Origin: Yinghuangia elevatio
Lineage (GTDB): Bacteria > Actinomycetota > Actinomycetes > Streptomycetales > Streptomycetaceae
Assembly (NCBI RefSeq): GCF_040649515.1
Contig: NZ_JBEZFP010000103.1
Span: 1-33,015 of the forward strand
Length of the DNA: 33,015 nt
Reading direction: 5' to 3'
The notes under the pieces are model-generated. The model searched no databases and had not been told where the DNA came from. It saw only the letters and a program-made list of their open reading frames with translations. Shown in pieces: positions 1 through 6,513 of the stretch. The position numbers were made by a program, and so were the translations under genes. Each line of letters starts with the position of its first letter. Position 1 is the first letter of the stretch.

Positions 1-54
1 ACCGGATGGTGTGCGCGCCCCTCGCGTGGTGTCTGCGAGATCCGGACCCGGACC

Positions 55-282
55 TCAGACGGCGCCGAAGCCGACGCGGCGGACGCTCGGCTCGCCGATC
101 TCGACGTAGGCGAGGCGGTCGGAAGGCACGATCACCTTGCGGCCCTTCTCGTCCTGGAGCGAGAGCACCGTCGCGCTGCCGGACAGTGCCGCCTCCACCG
201 CACTCTCGACATCGTCGGCGCTGTCGACGACCTCCAGCACCAGTTCCCGCGCGGCGTGCTGCACGCCGATCTTGACCTCCAC
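55..282 (-). CDS. DUF3107 small conserved actinobacterial protein
   Basis: A 75-residue protein beginning MEVKIGVQ with the features of the DUF3107 family (mycobacterial homologue TB9.4/Rv3208A): a short beta-alpha-beta fold with a central acidic helix and the conserved segment IVPSDRLAYVEIG near the C-terminus. The start is GTG at 282, preceded by GGAGG seven bases away. No catalytic motif is visible and the molecular role of the family is not known to me. It lies downstream of the tetR gene on the same strand but is separated from it by a strong terminator, so it is probably transcribed alone. The position next to a TetR gene is the same as in mycobacteria, which supports the call. Family assignment is by recognition of the sequence, not by a search. 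Confidence 0.85.
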   Translation of the reverse strand: MEVKIGVQHAARELVLEVVDSADDVESAVEAALSGSATVLSLQDEKGRKVIVPSDRLAYVEIGEPSVRRVGFGAV

Positions 283-503
283 GGCTGTCCCTCCGGTTCA
301 GACGAGTGAGGGCGGCAATCGAACTGCGCGCGCCCGTACAGGACTGAAGGCTAATCGAGCCGGATGGGTGCGAAGCCCCGCCACGGGTACGCCGAGCGCG
401 AAACGGCCGGGCCCCGACGCCACCGCCCGTGAGCGGTGTGTTCATCACACCGGAGGCGCGGACCCCCACCGTGGGGGTTTAGGTCGAAAGGGCGCGACGA
501 AAA

Positions 504-545
504 AAGCGCGACCGCCGTCCACAGGTTCGGACGGCGGTCGCGCTT
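504..545 (-). terminator. Rho-independent terminator of the tetR gene
   Basis: A perfect 17-bp inverted repeat (504-520 with 529-545) with an 8-base loop. Read on the minus strand it is followed by an uninterrupted run of six T (plus-strand A at 500-505). It lies about 95 bases beyond the tetR stop and insulates the DUF3107 gene. Confidence 0.85.
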
Positions 546-546
546 C

Positions 547-629
547 TCGGGATGTCGATCGCCCCGGCGGGCCTCGGACGTCGCCCCGGTTGCGGCGGGA
601 GTCGGATGTCGCTCCGCTTGCGGCGGGAT
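547..629. repeat. Imperfect 28-bp tandem repeat
   Basis: Two adjacent 28-bp units, 574-601 and 602-629, both reading TCGGAYGTCGC-CCG-TTGCGGCGGGA with a few differences. A more diverged copy precedes them at 547-573. They fill the space between the tetR stop codon and its terminator. The rest of 283-503 holds the DUF3107 ribosome binding site and nothing else I can name. Confidence 0.6.
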
Positions 630-640
630 GGGGGTGTCGG

Positions 641-1282
641 TCAGCCCGCGGCGGGCTCGTCCTTGCGCGGGAAGCGGGAGATGCCGCGCCAGCCGAGGGT
701 CGAGATCAGCCGCGACGCGGTGTCGCGCGGGATCGGGACGCCCTTGGAGATCCAGTAGCGCGCGGTCACCTGGGCCATGCCGGTCAGGCCGATGGCCAGG
801 AGCATCGCCTCGTCCTCGCCGAGGCCGGTGTCCTCCGCGATGACCTTGCTGACCGCCTCCGCGCTGGTCTCCGCGACGCGCTCGACGCGTTCGCGGACCG
901 CGACCTCGTTGGTGAGGTCCGATTCGAAGACCAGGCGGAAGGCGCCGCCGTGGTCGTCGACGAAGGCGAAGTACGCGTCCACGGTGGCGGCCACGCGCAG
1001 CTTGTTGTCGTGCGTGGACTCCAGCGCCGCACGCGTCGCGTCGACCAGCGCCTCGCAGTGCTGGTCGAGGAGCGCGAGGTAGAGCTCCAGCTTGCCGGGG
1101 AAGTGCTGGTACAGAACCGGCTTGCTGACACCGGCGCGCTCGGCGATGTCGTCCATCGCCGCCGCGTGGTAGCCCTGCGCCACGAACACTTCCTGGGCCG
1201 CGCCGAGCAGCTGGTTCCTGCGGGCGAGACGGGGCAGCCGGGTGCCGCGCGGGCGGGAATCCGCATCCTGGATGGCTGTCAC
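641..1282 (-). CDS. TetR-family transcriptional regulator
   Basis: A 213-residue TetR/AcrR-type repressor. Residues about 24-70 form the DNA-binding domain, with the helix-turn-helix segment IAERAGVSKPVLYQHFPGK. The remaining all-helical part is the ligand-binding and dimerisation domain. An upstream TTG at 1294 would give a slightly longer protein, but GAGGAG lies four bases before the GTG at 1282 and would fall inside the longer reading frame, so GTG 1282 is preferred. The gene occupies the place of mycobacterial Rv3208. Its 237-bp upstream region holds a perfect 15-bp palindrome suitable for autoregulation. The ligand and target genes cannot be read from the sequence. A strong terminator ends the transcript. 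Confidence 0.92.
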   Translation of the reverse strand: MTAIQDADSRPRGTRLPRLARRNQLLGAAQEVFVAQGYHAAAMDDIAERAGVSKPVLYQHFPGKLELYLALLDQHCEALVDATRAALESTHDNKLRVAATVDAYFAFVDDHGGAFRLVFESDLTNEVAVRERVERVAETSAEAVSKVIAEDTGLGEDEAMLLAIGLTGMAQVTARYWISKGVPIPRDTASRLISTLGWRGISRFPRKDEPAAG

Positions 1283-1469
1283 GGCGCTCCTCAAACGTGA
1301 TCTATCAGGGTCCTGCTAGGTGCCTCGGTCCCCATGACCGTTCGGGGGGCCTGAAGGTTGTACCGCCACGTCATCCTACTTTTGGGTAACCGCTGCCGTA
1401 AGTTTCGTGGCGCAACGAACAGAGTTCTGGAAGTTGTGGCCGCCGTGCAAGGCCCCGATGCCGACAAAC

Positions 1470-1484
1470 CTGACGTTACGTCAG
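1470..1484. promoter_or_regulatory. Palindrome upstream of tetR, possible operator
   Basis: CTGACGT-T-ACGTCAG is a perfect 15-bp palindrome in the spacer upstream of the TetR gene. TetR proteins usually bind palindromes of this size near their own promoter. A weak minus-strand -10-like TAGGAT lies at 1373-1378. That this regulator binds here is inference. Confidence 0.4.
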
Positions 1485-1519
1485 AGATGTGCATGCCACG
1501 GCCCTTGATCGGGGGTCGG

Positions 1520-1819
1520 TCAGCGGTATTCGTCCTCGTCGGGACCGGCCACGCGACGCTGGTCGGTGCCGTCCGCCGGGTCCACTCCGTCCGGTACGGG
1601 CTCCCACACCCGCTCGTCCTCGTCGACCACCTCCGTGCGCTGCTCGGCGACGTCCGCCTCCGGTGCCTCCAGGTCGAGGTCGTCGGGCGCCGGGACCTCG
1701 TCGGGGTCCTCGAGCCGTGCGTCGGGGGCGTCCACCGGTGCGGTGCTCTCGTCGGCACGGACGCCGGCCGCGGCGCCCGCCCCGGTCTCCCCGGTCGTCT
1801 CACGCGCGATGTCGGGCAT
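1520..1819 (-). CDS. Small acidic actinobacterial protein
   Basis: A 99-residue, strongly acidic protein without hydrophobic segments and probably largely disordered. It carries two related blocks, EADVAEQRTEVV and DPADGTDQRRV, and ends in DEDEYR. I recognise this pattern (acidic, repeated A/D-EQR block, D-E-x-YR end) from streptomycete proteins encoded beside this TetR gene, but no function is known to me. ATG at 1819 is chosen because AAGGAG sits six bases upstream; the TTG at 1825 would leave no space for that site. It is probably monocistronic, being separated from tetR by the operator-bearing spacer and divergent from the hydrolase gene. Confidence 0.7.
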   Translation of the reverse strand: MPDIARETTGETGAGAAAGVRADESTAPVDAPDARLEDPDEVPAPDDLDLEAPEADVAEQRTEVVDEDERVWEPVPDGVDPADGTDQRRVAGPDEDEYR

Positions 1820-2078
1820 GTGCAACTCCTTCCGACCTTCCCCATGATCCTGCCGGGCCTCCGAAAACTCGCGCCGTCCGTCGCCTCGGTGCCTCGTCGC
1901 ACGGCGCCCACTCGGAGTACTACCCGCCTACCCGCGTTGCAGCGGCTTGATCATCGATATCGAACCGTTGCCATCGGCGCCGTTGGAACTGCCTCCAAAA
2001 ATGCCCATTCGAGCACCAAATCGCCGCGCCCGAAGGACCGATCGCGCACGCCCCCCTTCCGTCCCGGTGACCGTCTCG

Positions 2079-2084
2079 TAATAT
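2079..2084 (+). promoter_or_regulatory. -10 element TAATAT of a leaderless promoter
   Basis: TAATAT lies eight bases before the GTG start of the hydrolase gene, and no Shine-Dalgarno sequence is present. This arrangement is typical of a leaderless actinobacterial transcript. The -35 region is poor. Confidence 0.45.
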
Positions 2085-2092
2085 TGGCGACC

Positions 2093-3040
2093 GTGACCAC
2101 CACTCAGGCAGTTTCCGGCGCCCCCGCGGCGGCCTGGCCTGTGCGGACGGTCCCGGTCGGCGGCGACACCACGGTCGCCGTCCGGCGCCACCCGGAGTAC
2201 GACGCCGAGCGGCCTCCCGCCGTCCTCGTGCACGGCCTGGGCGGCTCGTCGCTGAACTGGGCCCCGCTGGTCGGGAACCTGCTCGACGTGGTCGCGGCCG
2301 AGATGGTCGACCTGCCGGGCTTCGGCTTCTCTTCGCCCCCGCACGACGGGGACTACTCGGTGTCCGCGCACTGCCGCGCGGTCGAGGGGCTGATCCTTTC
2401 CCTCAACCGGGGGCCCGTGCACCTGCTCGGCAACTCGATGGGCGGCGCGATCGCCACCCGGCTCGCCGCCCGCAGGCCGGACCTCGTACGCACGCTCACG
2501 CTCGTCTCGCCCGCGCTGCCGGACCGCAAGCCGCAGGTCACCGCGCTGCCGACGGCACTGATGGCGGTTCCGGGCTTCGCCGCGGCGCTCGGCCGGGTCA
2601 CCCGCAACATGACGCCGGAGCAGCGCACCCGCGTTTCCGTCGGGCTCTGCTTCGGAGAGCCGCAGATGCTGTCGGAACAGGAATTCACCGACTTCGTCGC
2701 CGAGTACCGGCGGCGTCTGGGACTGCCGTACATGGTCGACGCCTTCACCCGGTCGGCGCGCGGCGTCGTCACCTCCTACCTCGAACGGGGACCACGCTCG
2801 TTGTGGAAGCAGGCCGCGGCCGTCCAGGCCCCCACGCTGCTGGTGTACGGCCGACGGGACAAGCTCGTCGGCTCGCGGATGGCGCGCCGTGCCGCGGCCA
2901 CCTTCCCGGACCCGCGGCTGCTGATGGTGCCCGAGTCGGGGCACGTCGCGATGCTGGAGCATCCGCGCGTCGTCGCGCGGGGGTTCCGGGACCTCCTGGC
3001 GGACACCGGGAAACCCCTGCCGCAGGCCGAGGCCCGGTGA
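2093..3040 (+). CDS. Alpha/beta hydrolase
   Basis: A 315-residue alpha/beta-hydrolase fold enzyme. Visible motifs are the oxyanion segment LVHGLGGSS (about 45-53), the nucleophile elbow GNSMGG with Ser115, the acid in YGRRDKLV (Asp256) and the catalytic histidine in ESGHVAMLEHP (His284), so the triad is complete. No signal peptide is evident, which suggests a cytoplasmic esterase or lipase-like enzyme; the substrate is unknown. The long open frame upstream is not coding in character. GTG 2093 is chosen from the protein family and from the -10 hexamer placed for a leaderless message; TTG 2084 is an alternative. The stop is one base from the start of the DUF3152 gene, so the two are almost certainly cotranscribed. 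Mycobacteria carry a lipase-like gene (lipV) in the same block. Confidence 0.9.
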   Translation: MTTTQAVSGAPAAAWPVRTVPVGGDTTVAVRRHPEYDAERPPAVLVHGLGGSSLNWAPLVGNLLDVVAAEMVDLPGFGFSSPPHDGDYSVSAHCRAVEGLILSLNRGPVHLLGNSMGGAIATRLAARRPDLVRTLTLVSPALPDRKPQVTALPTALMAVPGFAAALGRVTRNMTPEQRTRVSVGLCFGEPQMLSEQEFTDFVAEYRRRLGLPYMVDAFTRSARGVVTSYLERGPRSLWKQAAAVQAPTLLVYGRRDKLVGSRMARRAAATFPDPRLLMVPESGHVAMLEHPRVVARGFRDLLADTGKPLPQAEAR

Positions 3041-3041
3041 C

Positions 3042-5093
3042 GTGACCGTGGGCCGACATGGCGCAGCCTCGTACGACCAGCCCCATCCGGAACAGGCCTA
3101 TCCCGATACGTCGGGCGCGTCAGGTGGCGTGCAGGCGTACGGGTACGAAGGGCAGGGCGGCTACCAGCCCGCCTACCAGGAGGGGTACGCGGCACAGCCG
3201 CAGCCGCAGCAGGCCTACTCCGGCGACTACCCGCCGGGCGACTACGCCGACGCCGAGCACTATGCGGCGTCGTCAGGGCAGTACGCCGCGGTCCAGCAGC
3301 ACCCCCAGCACCTCCCGCAGTCGTATCCCGAGCAGTACGGGCACGAGTACGGCGCCGCCGAGCAGTACCCCGCCGAGCAGTACCCGGCGTACCCGCAGTA
3401 CCAGCAGTACGCGGACCAGCCGCAGTACCCGTACGAACCCGAGGCGCCGCGCCACGACTACGCCGCGCAGCAGCCCTACGAGCAGCCCCCGGCCCAGCAG
3501 CACGGCTTCGACCCGCTGACCGACCCGTTCTACGGCTTCCCGGCCGCCGGGCAGCCCGACGCGTTCGCCGACCAGGCCATGGACCCGCTGACGGCGCAGG
3601 CCGGGCAGTTCGGGCAGTGGGCCGAGGAAGCGCCGCCGCAGTGGACGGACGAGGCGCAGCAGCAGTGGGGCGCCGGGCCGCAGGCGCAGTGGGCCGACCC
3701 GTACGCGGGCGAGCTGCTGCACAGTGTTCCGAGCCAGTACGCACCCGAGGCCGCGCCGCGCTACGAGCCGGTGCCCGACCCGGAGCCGGAGTTCGACCCG
3801 GAGCCGGCCGCCTGGGACGAGACGGTCTACATCGAGCCGGTCGACATCGAACCGGTGCACGCCAAGCCAGTGCACGCCAAGCCGGCGGACGGAGCGGCGT
3901 ACCGGCCGCGGCGCGCGTCGGCGCCCCAGCCCGCGCCGATCGAGGACGCCGGCTTCGAGCCGCCGACGCGTGCCGGCGCGTACCCCGCCACCACCCGCGT
4001 CGAGTCGCGAGCGGCGGCGCGGGCCGCCTCCCGTGCGGCGGAAGCCCGGCGTGCCGGGACGGCCACCGGATATGTGCCGTCGTCGCGGACGGCGTCCGCG
4101 GCTTCGGCAGCGGCGTCGACCGCCCCGTCGACCGCCTCTGCGGCGTCGGGCGGCGGCCGCGCGGCCTCGCGTCGCGCCACCCGGACTCCCGCGCGCAAGC
4201 CGCGGCGTCTCGTGGTCGCGGGCGGCGCGGTGGTGACCGGCGCGGTGCTCGCCGGCGCGGTCGTGATGCAGATGCCGGAGGGCGGCACCGAGGCGCACGC
4301 CAAGGGCGACAGCGCGCACACGGACGACCCGACCAGGCGTACCGACGACGTCGCGTCGCGCGACTCGGACCGGCCCCAGGTGCAGGCGGCGGTGCCCGGC
4401 CAGGCCAGCCCCAACCCGCAGTCGCCCTCGGCGACCCCCGGTCCGACGACGCTGCCGATCCCGACGCCATCGGCGCCGCTGAGCACCACCGAGCGCATGA
4501 AGGTGCGCTTCGAGTTGGGCGAAACGCTGGCGCTGAGCGGCAAGTTCGACGTGGTGCCCGGCAAGGTGGCGGCGCCCAAGTCGGGGACCAGGAACTACAC
4601 GTACCGCGTCGAGGTCGAGCAAGGGCTCGGACTGGACGGCGAGTTGTTCGCGGCGGCCGTGCAGCAGACGCTGAACGACCCGCGCTCGTGGGCGAACGGC
4701 AACAAGAAGTCGTTCGCGCGCACCGACGGCAGCGCCGACTTCGTGATCCGGTTGGCGAGTCCGGGGACCACGCACAAACTGTGCGACGCCGCTGGGCTGG
4801 ACACATCCATACAGAACGTGTCCTGCGACGCGGCCGGCTCGCCCTGGGTGGTCATCAACGCGTGGCGCTGGGCCGAGGGCTCGCCCACGTTCGGCGACGA
4901 CATGCTCGGTTACCGGCAGATGCTCATCAACCACGAGGTGGGCCACCGCCTCGGACGGAACCACGAGACCGAGGCCTGCCTGCCGGGCGGGCTCGCGCCG
5001 GTCATGATGCAGCAGACCAAGGCGCTCGAGGCCGACAACGGGCTCATGTGCGCGCCGAACCCGTGGCCGTACCCGCCGACGATCCCGTCCTGA
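3042..5093 (+). CDS. DUF3152 membrane-anchored metalloprotease-like protein with Q/Y-rich tail
   Basis: A 683-residue protein of three parts. Residues 1 to about 175 are a low-complexity, Gln/Tyr/Pro-rich region with many Q-Y and E-Q-Y steps, followed by acidic and Ala/Arg-rich disorder to about 385. One hydrophobic segment (about 388-411, VVAGGAVVTGAVLAGAVV) is preceded by basic residues, predicting a type II membrane protein with the long tail in the cytoplasm. The exported C-terminal 210 residues form the DUF3152 domain with the zinc-peptidase signature HEVGHRLGRNH (His631, Glu632, His635, His641), the metzincin-like HExxHxxGxxH pattern, so peptidase activity is plausible but unproven. GTG 3042 is one base after the hydrolase stop; GTG 3048 is an alternative. 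The homologue Rv3207c also precedes moeZ. Confidence 0.88.
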   Translation: MTVGRHGAASYDQPHPEQAYPDTSGASGGVQAYGYEGQGGYQPAYQEGYAAQPQPQQAYSGDYPPGDYADAEHYAASSGQYAAVQQHPQHLPQSYPEQYGHEYGAAEQYPAEQYPAYPQYQQYADQPQYPYEPEAPRHDYAAQQPYEQPPAQQHGFDPLTDPFYGFPAAGQPDAFADQAMDPLTAQAGQFGQWAEEAPPQWTDEAQQQWGAGPQAQWADPYAGELLHSVPSQYAPEAAPRYEPVPDPEPEFDPEPAAWDETVYIEPVDIEPVHAKPVHAKPADGAAYRPRRASAPQPAPIEDAGFEPPTRAGAYPATTRVESRAAARAASRAAEARRAGTATGYVPSSRTASAASAAASTAPSTASAASGGGRAASRRATRTPARKPRRLVVAGGAVVTGAVLAGAVVMQMPEGGTEAHAKGDSAHTDDPTRRTDDVASRDSDRPQVQAAVPGQASPNPQSPSATPGPTTLPIPTPSAPLSTTERMKVRFELGETLALSGKFDVVPGKVAAPKSGTRNYTYRVEVEQGLGLDGELFAAAVQQTLNDPRSWANGNKKSFARTDGSADFVIRLASPGTTHKLCDAAGLDTSIQNVSCDAAGSPWVVINAWRWAEGSPTFGDDMLGYRQMLINHEVGHRLGRNHETEACLPGGLAPVMMQQTKALEADNGLMCAPNPWPYPPTIPS

Positions 5094-5112
5094 GCGGCCC
5101 GCGCAAGCTCCG

Positions 5113-5130
5113 GTGAGACAGGTGTCTCAC
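5113..5130. promoter_or_regulatory. Perfect 18-bp palindrome ahead of moeZ
   Basis: GTGAGACAGGTGTCTCAC has 8-base arms and a 2-base centre. It lies 20 bases after the DUF3152 stop and 90 bases before the moeZ start. No T tract follows, so an operator is more likely than a terminator. The binding protein is unknown; the TetR protein of this window is one candidate. Confidence 0.45.
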
Positions 5131-5220
5131 GGTCCGGACCCCCTTCCCGGGAATCCGACACGCCATGGCACTGTTGGTGCGAGAAATGTCGCAGAACTAG
5201 GTCTGACCATCGGAGATCCC

Positions 5221-6399
5221 GTGTCGCTACCACCCTTGGTCGAGCCGGCTGCCGAGCTCACCGTCGACGAGGTCCGCCGGTATTCGCGCCACCTGATCAT
5301 CCCGGACTTCGGGATGAGCGGGCAGAAGCGCCTGAAGAACGCGAAGGTCCTGTGTGTCGGCGCGGGCGGCCTCGGCTCCCCGGCGCTGCTCTACCTGGCC
5401 GCGGCCGGGGTGGGCACGCTCGGCATCGTCGAGTTCGACACCGTGGACGAGTCGAACCTCCAGCGCCAGATCATCCACGGCCAGTCGGACATCGGGAAGT
5501 CCAAGGCGCAGTCCGCCAAGGAGAGCGTCCTCGAGGCCAACCCGTACGTCGACGTCGTGCTGCACGAGGACCGCCTCGACTCGTCGAACGTCATGGAGCT
5601 GTTCGCCCAGTACGACCTGATCGTCGACGGCACCGACAACTTCGCGACCCGCTACCTCGTCAACGACGCCTGCGTGCTGCTCAACAAGCCGTACATCTGG
5701 GGCTCGATCTACCGCTTCGACGGCCAGGCGTCGGTCTTCTGGGCCGAGCACGGGCCCTGCTACCGCTGCCTGTACCCGGAGCCCCCGCCCCCCGGCATGG
5801 TGCCGTCGTGCGCCGAGGGCGGCGTGCTGGGCGTGCTGTGCGCGTCGATCGGCTCGATCCAGGTCAACGAGGCCATCAAGATGCTGACCGGCATGGGCGA
5901 CCCGCTGCTCGGCCGGCTGATGATCTACGACGCCCTGGAGATGACGTACCGCCAGGTGAAGGTCCGCAAGGACCCCGAGTGCGCGGTGTGCGGCAAGAAC
6001 CCGACGGTCACCGAGCTCATCGACTACGAGGCGTTCTGCGGCGTCGTGTCGGAGGAGGCCCAGGAGGCCGCCCTTGGCTCGACCATCACCCCGCGCCAGC
6101 TCAAGGAGTGGATGGACGCGGGCGAGAACATCCACGTCATCGACGTCCGCGAGCCGAACGAGTACGAGATCGTCTCGATCCCGGGTGCCGTGCTCGTCCC
6201 CAAGAACGAGTTCCTGATGGGCAACGCCCTCGAGGGCCTGCCGCAGGACAAGCGCATCGTGCTGCACTGCAAGACGGGCGTGCGCTCGGCGGAGGTGCTG
6301 GCCGTCCTGAAGTCCGCGGGCTTCCAGGACGCCGTGCACGTCGGCGGCGGCGTCATCGGCTGGGTCAACCAGATCGAGCCCGAGAAGCCCGTCTACTGA
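5221..6399 (+). CDS. moeZ: Adenylyltransferase/sulfurtransferase MoeZ
   Basis: A 392-residue two-domain enzyme of the MoeZ/MoeBR family. The N-terminal E1-like domain has GAGGLGSP (about 47-54), the ATP-site segment DTVDESNLQRQ, DGTDNF, and two zinc-binding CxxC pairs (Cys180/183 and Cys254/257). The C-terminal rhodanese domain (about 295-392) carries the active loop CKTGVRS with Cys350. Such enzymes adenylate the C-terminal glycine of ubiquitin-like sulfur carriers (MoaD, ThiS, CysO) and pass sulfur to them, serving molybdopterin, thiamine, cysteine and thio-metabolite synthesis in the cytoplasm. The open frame extends upstream, but GTG 5221 with GGAG five bases before it gives the usual family start and length. 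All key residues are present. A bidirectional terminator follows. Confidence 0.97.
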   Translation: MSLPPLVEPAAELTVDEVRRYSRHLIIPDFGMSGQKRLKNAKVLCVGAGGLGSPALLYLAAAGVGTLGIVEFDTVDESNLQRQIIHGQSDIGKSKAQSAKESVLEANPYVDVVLHEDRLDSSNVMELFAQYDLIVDGTDNFATRYLVNDACVLLNKPYIWGSIYRFDGQASVFWAEHGPCYRCLYPEPPPPGMVPSCAEGGVLGVLCASIGSIQVNEAIKMLTGMGDPLLGRLMIYDALEMTYRQVKVRKDPECAVCGKNPTVTELIDYEAFCGVVSEEAQEAALGSTITPRQLKEWMDAGENIHVIDVREPNEYEIVSIPGAVLVPKNEFLMGNALEGLPQDKRIVLHCKTGVRSAEVLAVLKSAGFQDAVHVGGGVIGWVNQIEPEKPVY

Positions 6400-6439
6400 C
6401 CGAAGCCGGTCCACTGACGGACCGTCAACACCGTTCCCC

Positions 6440-6475
6440 GTGCGGGCCCTTCCGGATCTCCGGAAGGGCCCGCAC
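6440..6475. terminator. Bidirectional terminator between moeZ and the flippase-like gene
   Basis: A perfect 16-bp inverted repeat (6440-6455 with 6460-6475) with a 4-base loop, located between two convergent genes. The T tract is short on either side, as is common in this group. Confidence 0.85.
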
Positions 6476-6513
6476 CGCTTTGCCGCCTGGTCCGCCCGCG
6501 CTGCGTACGGGGG

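Noticed and set aside
1417..1427. GAAC-AGA-GTTC as a LexA (SOS) box.
   Set aside because: The spacing is three bases, whereas the actinobacterial SOS box needs four; the gene next to it is not a damage gene.
1928..2008. A 26-codon minus-strand frame (starting MGIFGGSSNGADGNG) in the spacer before the hydrolase gene.
   Set aside because: No ribosome site, codons atypical for the genome and no family known; kept only as a note because the translation looks less random than most shadows.
1928..2962. A long minus-strand open frame opposite the alpha/beta hydrolase.
   Set aside because: Its composition is that of an antisense shadow of a high-GC gene; the plus strand has an intact catalytic triad.
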